Below are positions 6,868 through 10,989 of a stretch of 10,989 nucleotides of DNA, in pieces. The translations under genes and the position numbers were made by a program. Every line of letters starts with the position of its first letter. The stretch's first letter is position 1. The notes under the pieces are model-generated. The model was not told the DNA's origin. It was given only the letters and a program-made list of their open reading frames with translations, and searched no databases. The DNA is from Lentisphaeria bacterium (lineage in GTDB: Bacteria > Verrucomicrobiota > Lentisphaeria > Oligosphaerales > Oligosphaeraceae): NCBI GenBank assembly GCA_016302725.1, contig JAEDNB010000057.1, forward strand, positions 1 through 10,989. Reading direction: 5' to 3'.

Positions 6868-8576
6868 CCCAACTGCTGGACGCCCTCCTCCAGGAAGGCC
6901 AAATCACCCCCTCCCAGGCACAGGCGGCGGAACGGCGCCTGCGCCGGACGGGCCAGTCCCCCGAGGAGGCGGTCCTCTCCCTGGAACTCTGCCCCCCGGA
7001 AGCCCTCTACGCCCTCCTCTCCCGCCTCTCCGGAATCCCCCTGGCCCCGGCGGATGGCCTGACTCCCTCCCCGGAAGCCCTGGCAAAGGTGCCCCAGGAA
7101 CTGGCGGCGCGCTACAAGGCCCTCCCCCTCTCCCTCCAGGAGGGGCTGCTCCAAATGGCCTTCTCCCACCCCCCCGCCCCCAATACCCTGGAACAACTCC
7201 ATCTGATGCTGGGCGTCCCCTGCCAGCCTTTCCTCGCCCCCCCCGCGCTCCTGGACAAGGCCCGGAAAAAGGCCTATGGCCTGGGGGCGGAAAAAATCCA
7301 GAAAATCCGCACCAGGCTCCAGGTTGCCGCCCCCCCCCCGCCACCGGAAAAAAATCCCCCCATCCCGCCCCCCGCCAGCACGCCCCAGGAGGACTCCTCC
7401 GTGGCCGGATTGGTGGACGACATCCTCGCGGCCGCCTTCGACGCCAGGGCCACCGACATCCACCTGGAACCCTTCGCCGAACAAATCAAACTCCGCTTCC
7501 GCGTGGACGGACTCCTCCAGGACGTGCCCGTCCCCCAGGGAATGAAAAGCCTGGGGGAGGCCATCCTCTCCCGCATCAAGGTCCTGGCCAAGATGGATAT
7601 CGCGGAAAGACGGCTTCCCCAGGACGGACGCCTCCAAATCCCCCGCAATGGCTCCTTCTGGGACATCCGGGTCTCCACCCTGCCCACCCGCTACGGGGAG
7701 ACCCTCTGCCTCCGCCTCCTGAACGCGGAGGCGCTCCTCAAGGACATGGGCGCCCTGGGCCTCTCCGCCGCACACCTGGAAAAAGTGCGCCGCCAAATGT
7801 CCCGCCCCTCCGGGCTGGTCCTGGTCACCGGCCCCACGGGCTCCGGAAAGACCACCACTCTGTACAGCATGCTCACCCACCTGATGGCATGCCGGAAGGA
7901 CTTGAAACTCATCACCGTGGAAGACCCCGTGGAATACGACATCCCCGGACTCACCCAAGTGCAGACCCACGGGGAAATCGGCCTCACCTTCTCCGCCGCC
8001 CTCCGCTCCATCCTCAGGCATGACCCCGATGTCATCCTGGTGGGGGAAATCCGGGACCGGGAAACCGCCGAAATCGCCATCCAGGCCGCCATGACCGGAC
8101 ACCTGGTCCTCTCCACCCTCCACACCAGCGACGCCGTGGGCGCCATCAACCGCCTCATCAACATGGGAGCCGAACCCGACCTGGTCGCCTCCTCCCTGCG
8201 CATGGTCATCGCCCAGCGCCTGGTGCGCCGGCTCTGCCCGCACTGCTCCCTCCCCGACCGGCAAATCCCCCCGCAGGACGCCCGGGAACTGGCCGCCTGC
8301 GCGGAAGCCCTGGGGCATTCCGCCCCCCCCGCCCCCCGCCGTGCCGCCCCCCAGGGCTGCCCCCATTGCCAGGGCACCGGCTACCTGGGCAGGATTGGCG
8401 TCTACGAACTGCTGGAAGTCCAGGAGAAACTGGAGGACCTGATTTCCGCCCGCACCCCCAACAGCCTGCTCAGAGAGGAAGCCCGCAGGGAGGGGTGGAC
8501 CCCCTATCGGCAGGATGCCCTGGAAAAGGTGCTCCTAGGCCTCACGGACCTCGCCGAAGTGCACCGCTGCTGCTGA
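6864..8576 (+). CDS. gspE: GspE/PilB-family secretion/pilus assembly ATPase
   Basis: This hexameric ATPase drives pilin or pseudopilin assembly from the cytoplasmic face. An N-terminal helical domain covers about 1-150. The consensus residues of c-di-GMP-binding MshEN domains (RLG, then LLxxG) are not evident there. A Pro-rich linker (about 155-175) leads to the core. The core shows ATDIHLEP, the Walker A motif GPTGSGKTTT (Lys329), the Asp box ITVEDPVEY (350-358), Walker B with DPDVILVGEIRD (Asp389, Glu395) and the His box TGHLVLSTLHTSDA. The zinc-binding Cys pairs are C458/C461 and C499/C502. At 570 residues it is close to PilB; the core motifs read slightly more like GspE, so the subtype is open. 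The retraction ATPase PilT lacks the N-terminal domain and zinc motif and is excluded. GGAG lies 8 bases before the ATG. A C10 and an A7 run lie in the linker. Confidence 0.93.
   Translation: MTQLLDALLQEGQITPSQAQAAERRLRRTGQSPEEAVLSLELCPPEALYALLSRLSGIPLAPADGLTPSPEALAKVPQELAARYKALPLSLQEGLLQMAFSHPPAPNTLEQLHLMLGVPCQPFLAPPALLDKARKKAYGLGAEKIQKIRTRLQVAAPPPPPEKNPPIPPPASTPQEDSSVAGLVDDILAAAFDARATDIHLEPFAEQIKLRFRVDGLLQDVPVPQGMKSLGEAILSRIKVLAKMDIAERRLPQDGRLQIPRNGSFWDIRVSTLPTRYGETLCLRLLNAEALLKDMGALGLSAAHLEKVRRQMSRPSGLVLVTGPTGSGKTTTLYSMLTHLMACRKDLKLITVEDPVEYDIPGLTQVQTHGEIGLTFSAALRSILRHDPDVILVGEIRDRETAEIAIQAAMTGHLVLSTLHTSDAVGAINRLINMGAEPDLVASSLRMVIAQRLVRRLCPHCSLPDRQIPPQDARELAACAEALGHSAPPAPRRAAPQGCPHCQGTGYLGRIGVYELLEVQEKLEDLISARTPNSLLREEARREGWTPYRQDALEKVLLGLTDLAEVHRCC
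7330..7339 (+). repeat. C10 homopolymer inside the gspE linker
   Basis: Ten consecutive C bases encode part of the Ala-Pro-rich linker (residues 156-159), with an A7 run (7348-7354) eight bases further on. Gain or loss of one base would shift the frame before Walker A. The two shifted frames stay open to about 7545 and 8023, so the product would lack the ATPase core. Coding-strand C-richness makes such runs likely by chance, so a role as a phase-variation switch is only a possibility. Confidence 0.5.
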
Positions 8577-8582
8577 CCCCCC

Positions 8583-10256
8583 ATGAAGCTCTTCTCCCCC
8601 ATCTTTTCCACATACCGGGCCTACAGCAACATGACCCGGATGCGAAAGATTCTCCAGGTGATTTTCCGCAATGGGCTGGGCATCTTCTTCCAGAGGCTCC
8701 GGCATCTTGTCAGCCGGAGGGACTGGCGGGAATCCCCGGAGCAGGAGAGCGCCCCCCTGCTCTTTGCCCGCCTGCGGAAGGTCATGGAGGAGCTGGGGCC
8801 GGTCTACGTGAAACTGGGGCAGATGCTCTCCACCCGCCCCGACCTGGTGGGAGAGGAGTGCGCCAAGGAACTTTCCCTCCTGCAAGACCAGGCGACTCCC
8901 TTCCCCTTCGAGCAAACCCGCCAGCTCCTGGAGCGGGAACTCCACGGCACCCTGGAGGAACTCTTTGCGGAGTTCAGCAGTGAGCCCGCCGCCGCCGCCT
9001 CCCTCTCCCAGGGATACAATGCCCGCCTGAAGGACGGCACCCCCGTCTTCGTCAAGGTCCAGCGCCCCCGTGTGCTGAAGAACATCCGCGCGGACATGGG
9101 CGTGCTCCTCTTCCTGGCCGACCAACTCCACGAGGACAATCCGGATCTGCGCTTCCTCATGCTCCCCAGGGTGGTGCGGCAATTCCGCCAGTCCCTGGAG
9201 GACGAGGCGGATTTCCACGGGGAAACCGGAAACCTCCTCCGCTTCGCCCAGCAGTTCCAGGGCAATCCCAAGGTGCATGTCCCCAGGATCTATCCCGACT
9301 ACTGCAGCGACCATGTCCTGACCATGGAGCGCATCCAGGGCATCAAGCTCACCCGCCCCGAAGAACTCCAAAACGCCGGACTCGACCCCCGTGTTCTCTG
9401 CGGAACCCTCGCCGACTTGATGCTGCAGCAGTTCTTCACCCACGGCTTCTTCCACGCCGACCCACACCCGGGAAACCTCTTCGCCCTCCCCGAAAACAAA
9501 GTCTGCTTCCTGGACTTTGGATTGTGCGGCAGGCTCACCGAGGAGGAAAAACGCCTCTTCTGCCGCCTGGTGGTCTCCCTCCTGGAGCGAAACGAGCAAC
9601 ACGCCGCGCAACTGCTCCTGCGGCTCTGCGACTACGAGGAGGAGCCCGATGAAACGGAACTGGAGTGCGCCGTGGGGGAGTTCATCGACCGCTTCTTCCA
9701 CGGCTCCTTGAAACAACTCAACGTCCCCGCCGCCCTCAGCCACCTCTATGCCATGTGCCATCGGCTCAAAATCGCCATGAAGCCACATGTCTACCTCATG
9801 GTGAAGGCGATGGGCACCATGGACGGCGTCCTGCGGACCCTGGACCCCGACTATGACCTGGAAAAGCAGCTGCGCCCGGCCCTCATGCGCGTGGTTCTCC
9901 GCCAGTTCAATCCCCACAAGTCCCTCCACCAACACGGGGAAGACCTCCTGGAAATCCTGGAGATGGCCTCCCGCGCCCCCTCCGCCCTCCGGACCCTGGG
10001 GACAAAGCTCCTCCAGGGAAAGGTGACCTTCCAGCAGGAATTCCCGCAAATGGAGGAGTTCCTCCAAGCCTATCGCCAACGGCAAAGGCAGCGCACCACC
10101 GCCATCCTCGCCGTCGGAATCCTCCTGAACTCCACCTGGCTCATCTCCCTCCAACTCCCTCGCCCCTGGCACTGCCTGCACTACCTCGGACTCGCCGGAC
10201 TTGCCCTCGCCAGCCTCCTGATCGCCTCCCTCCTTCTGGACCTCTTCCGCTCCTGA
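8583..10256 (+). CDS. ubiB: UbiB/ABC1/ADCK-family atypical kinase-like protein
   Basis: This is a member of the UbiB family of membrane-associated atypical kinases/ATPases, which in other bacteria support ubiquinone or other isoprenoid lipid biosynthesis. The family marker KLGQ is at 77-80 within YVKLGQMLSTRPD. The alanine-rich loop is AAAASLSQGYNARL (136-149), the presumed catalytic Lys is K158 in VKVQRP, and HADPHPGN (291-298) and DFG (311-313) complete the active site. Two hydrophobic helices at the C-terminus (about 505-525 and 534-551) match the usual membrane anchor, and the 557-residue length is typical. The loop departs from the common AAASIGQVH pattern in having SQGY where GQV is expected. 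The ATG is 6 bases after the ATPase stop with only C bases before it. No ubiquinone genes are in the window, so the substrate pathway is unknown and the symbol denotes the family only. Confidence 0.9.
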   Translation: MKLFSPIFSTYRAYSNMTRMRKILQVIFRNGLGIFFQRLRHLVSRRDWRESPEQESAPLLFARLRKVMEELGPVYVKLGQMLSTRPDLVGEECAKELSLLQDQATPFPFEQTRQLLERELHGTLEELFAEFSSEPAAAASLSQGYNARLKDGTPVFVKVQRPRVLKNIRADMGVLLFLADQLHEDNPDLRFLMLPRVVRQFRQSLEDEADFHGETGNLLRFAQQFQGNPKVHVPRIYPDYCSDHVLTMERIQGIKLTRPEELQNAGLDPRVLCGTLADLMLQQFFTHGFFHADPHPGNLFALPENKVCFLDFGLCGRLTEEEKRLFCRLVVSLLERNEQHAAQLLLRLCDYEEEPDETELECAVGEFIDRFFHGSLKQLNVPAALSHLYAMCHRLKIAMKPHVYLMVKAMGTMDGVLRTLDPDYDLEKQLRPALMRVVLRQFNPHKSLHQHGEDLLEILEMASRAPSALRTLGTKLLQGKVTFQQEFPQMEEFLQAYRQRQRQRTTAILAVGILLNSTWLISLQLPRPWHCLHYLGLAGLALASLLIASLLLDLFRS

Positions 10257-10547
10257 CCCCTGCGGAGGCCACGGGAAAGCAAGGGGCCCGGAAGGCGTGA
10301 AGCGGGATTTCCGCCAATGGACAGTGGGAAACGGTTGCCATGTTGATTTCCCAAGGTCTTCAAGGAGGGGGAGGGCACATTGAGTTCTCGTCGATTTCCT
10401 CTGCCGTTGCCGCGTAGGGGGGTGAAAAGGGGCAAAGAAGGTGACGGAACGCTGCGGAGACCTGGGCGAAATGGGCGCCGGGTGTTGGGCAACTCCGCTC
10501 CCAAGGGACTATGCCCGGGGGGCTGTCTCTTCGGGAAACTGTATGCC

Positions 10548-10584
10548 GGATTCAACCTCCAGCCTGGCCGGGCAGGCAGAATCC
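10548..10584 (+). other. Nested stem-loop candidate (two perfect stems)
   Basis: An outer stem GGATTC (10548-10553) pairs perfectly with GAATCC (10579-10584). It encloses an inner hairpin GCCTG (10562-10566) / CAGGC (10573-10577) with loop GCCGGG. The two perfect stems are separated by an asymmetric internal loop (8 bases on one side, 1 on the other). This could be part of a structured RNA or chance in GC-rich DNA. No T tract follows, so it is not a typical terminator. Confidence 0.35.
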
Positions 10585-10600
10585 TCAACATCAATCCGCA

Positions 10601-10639
10601 AGAGGCCGCGGCGGCGGGGGCCTGGCCGCCCTGCCCTCT
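10601..10639 (+). other. Stem-loop candidate with a symmetrical internal loop
   Basis: AGAGG (10601-10605) pairs with CCTCT (10635-10639), and GGCGGC (10610-10615) pairs with GCCGCC (10625-10630). The two stems are separated by a 4x4 internal loop and capped by a 9-base loop. It lies 16 bases after the preceding nested stem-loop, so the two may belong to one folded element. GC richness raises the chance of spurious pairing. Confidence 0.35.
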
Positions 10640-10710
10640 GTGTGCCGGGCTTGCCCCGCCTATCCGGCGTCTGCGGCGCCCTGTCCTCCGTAGGGCCCCA
10701 GGTTTAGGGG

Positions 10711-10716
10711 TATATT
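10711..10716 (+). promoter_or_regulatory. Candidate -10 element for carB
   Basis: TATATT matches the sigma-70 -10 consensus at five of six positions and lies in the most AT-rich patch of the intergenic region (TTTAGGGGTATATTAAG). No good -35 hexamer is found about 17 bases upstream. A transcript from here would begin near 10722-10725 and give a carB leader of roughly 100 bases that contains the whole purine/pyrimidine hairpin. Confidence 0.4.
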
Positions 10717-10731
10717 AAGCGAGTTTGCCAT

Positions 10732-10771
10732 GAAGGGGAGGGGTGCGCCCGTTTCCGGTGCCCTCCCCTTC
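10732..10771 (+). promoter_or_regulatory. carB leader hairpin, possible anti-Shine-Dalgarno switch
   Basis: GAAGGGGAGGG (10732-10742) is perfectly complementary to CCCTCCCCTTC (10761-10771), giving an 11-bp stem with an 18-base loop just after the candidate promoter. The pyrimidine arm and its extension (CCTTCCCCT, 10767-10775) are also perfectly complementary over 9 bases to AGGGGAAGG (10806-10814), which covers the start of the carB ribosome binding site. The two pairings share bases 10767-10771 and so exclude each other. Regulation is inferred, because low-complexity purine and pyrimidine tracts pair easily. Confidence 0.35.
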
Positions 10772-10810
10772 CCCTCTGTTTTGCCCTTTCCACCCCCCCC
10801 CCGCCAGGGG

Positions 10811-10816
10811 AAGGAG
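10811..10816 (+). promoter_or_regulatory. Strong Shine-Dalgarno of carB
   Basis: AAGGAG lies 4 bases before the carB ATG, preceded by GGGG. It fixes the start and contrasts with the C-rich, Shine-Dalgarno-free starts of several other genes in the window. A C10 run (10793-10802) lies just upstream. Confidence 0.8.
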
Positions 10817-10820
10817 AACC

Positions 10821-10989
10821 ATGCCGAAGCGTACGGACATCCAGAAAGTCATGATCATAGGCAGCGGCCCCATCATCATCGGGCAGGCCTGCGAATTCGA
10901 TTACTCAGGCACCCAAGCCTGCAAGGCCCTTCGCAGCCTGGGCTATGAGATTGTGCTGGTCAATTCCAATCCCGCCACCATCATGACGG
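10821..10989 (+). CDS. carB: Carbamoyl-phosphate synthase large subunit, N-terminal fragment
   Basis: The gene is cut by the window edge, with 56 codons visible. It starts MPKRTDIQKVMIIGSGPI and continues with GQACEFDYSGTQACKAL and LVNSNPATIMT, the almost invariant N-terminus of CarB including the first ATP-grasp region's glycine-rich strand. CarB uses ammonia passed from the CarA glutaminase, bicarbonate and two ATP to make carbamoyl phosphate for pyrimidine and arginine synthesis in the cytoplasm. carA is not directly upstream, where ubiB lies instead, so carB appears to have its own promoter and leader. The strong Shine-Dalgarno supports the ATG at 10821. Confidence 0.97.
   Translation, partial: MPKRTDIQKVMIIGSGPIIIGQACEFDYSGTQACKALRSLGYEIVLVNSNPATIMT

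Larger units (their letters stand above)
10257..10731. other. Non-coding, structure-rich intergenic region between ubiB and carB
   Basis: No convincing gene lies here. Base use changes from the C-heavy coding style to a mixed G-rich one with several short inverted repeats. Beyond the two listed separately, these include TGGGAAA/TTTCCCA (10325-10331 with 10347-10353), CCGGG/CCCGG (10478-10482 with 10514-10518) enclosing TTGGG/CCCAA, and GCCCT/AGGGC (10678-10682 with 10692-10696). The 7-mer GATTTCC occurs three times (10306, 10345, 10393). I could not match it to tmRNA, 6S RNA, SRP RNA, RNase P RNA or a riboswitch I know by eye. No clear intrinsic terminator for the upstream operon is visible. 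Confidence 0.6.

Noticed and set aside
6864..7310. c-di-GMP-binding MshEN domain at the ATPase N-terminus
   Set aside because: The length and helical character fit a GspE/PilB N-terminal domain, but the RLG and LLxxG-type consensus residues needed for c-di-GMP binding are not visible.
10546..10562. tRNA/tmRNA T-arm-like motif (CCGGA, loop TTCAACC, TCCAG)
   Set aside because: The loop fits TTCRANN and four of five stem pairs form, but no matching acceptor stem, CCA end or D/anticodon arms were found. A tmRNA of usual length would run into ubiB.
10678..10700. Hairpin GCCCT/AGGGC as a terminator of the upstream operon
   Set aside because: The stem is only 5 bp and is not followed by a T tract.
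10380..10718. TTG-started 112-codon frame after ubiB with AAGGAGGGG upstream
   Set aside because: Despite a plausible ribosome site, the product is Arg/Pro/Gly-rich with no recognisable domain and its codon use differs from all neighbours. The region is better read as non-coding structured DNA.
10730..10948. Possible leader peptide frame starting at ATG 10730 and running into carB
   Set aside because: It is out of frame with carB and has no stop before the carB start, no good Shine-Dalgarno and no run of regulatory codons expected in an attenuator peptide.
1..10989. CRISPR arrays, insertion sequences, transposases, prophage or toxin-antitoxin genes
   Set aside because: No regularly spaced repeats, terminal inverted repeats or matching proteins were seen on either strand.

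Overview
The window is a GC-rich stretch of a diderm bacterium. All seven complete genes and one partial gene lie on the + strand. Its backbone is a compact gene cluster for a type IV pilus / type II secretion-like machine. The coding strand is strikingly C-rich, with C-ending codons preferred almost everywhere. Several start codons follow runs of C rather than a Shine-Dalgarno sequence. An outer membrane secretin shows that the host is diderm. The lineage cannot be fixed from the sequence alone. The gene set (secretin, PilM-like protein, and a PilO-like protein laid out like Akkermansia Amuc_1100) resembles the pilus-like locus of Verrucomicrobiota, so a PVC-group bacterium is a reasonable but unproven guess.

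Layout: ffh, the protein subunit of the signal recognition particle (59-1579), is followed after 50 bases by a putative secretin lipoprotein (1630-3576). Next comes a PilM-PilN fusion with GspL-like architecture (3602-5362), then a PilO/GspM-like inner membrane protein (5372-6274). A PilP/GspC-like protein with a proline-rich linker follows (6271-6867), and then a GspE/PilB-family assembly ATPase (6864-8576). A UbiB/ABC1-family atypical kinase with two C-terminal membrane segments begins six bases later (8583-10256). The gaps are short, and two junctions are ATGA overlaps, so the block from the secretin to ubiB reads as one transcription unit. A 564-base non-coding region follows (10257-10820). 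It contains several nested inverted repeats, a probable -10 element and a pyrimidine/purine leader. It leads into the start of carB (10821 to the window edge), the large subunit of carbamoyl-phosphate synthetase.

How the genes work together: the ATPase would sit at the cytoplasmic face and bind the actin-like cytoplasmic domain of the PilM-PilN fusion. The fusion, the PilO-like and the PilP-like proteins would form the inner membrane and periplasmic alignment complex, and the PilP-like protein would contact the secretin. Pilin or pseudopilin, the PilC/GspF platform, prepilin peptidase and retraction ATPase genes are not in the window, so pilus and secretion functions cannot be told apart here. 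ffh, ubiB and carB are housekeeping neighbours.

The most interesting points are the PilM-PilN fusion with degenerate nucleotide-binding motifs, the secretin-first gene order, a C10 tract inside the ATPase gene, and the altered alanine-rich loop of the UbiB kinase. In the carB leader, one pyrimidine tract can pair either with an upstream purine tract or with the ribosome binding site.
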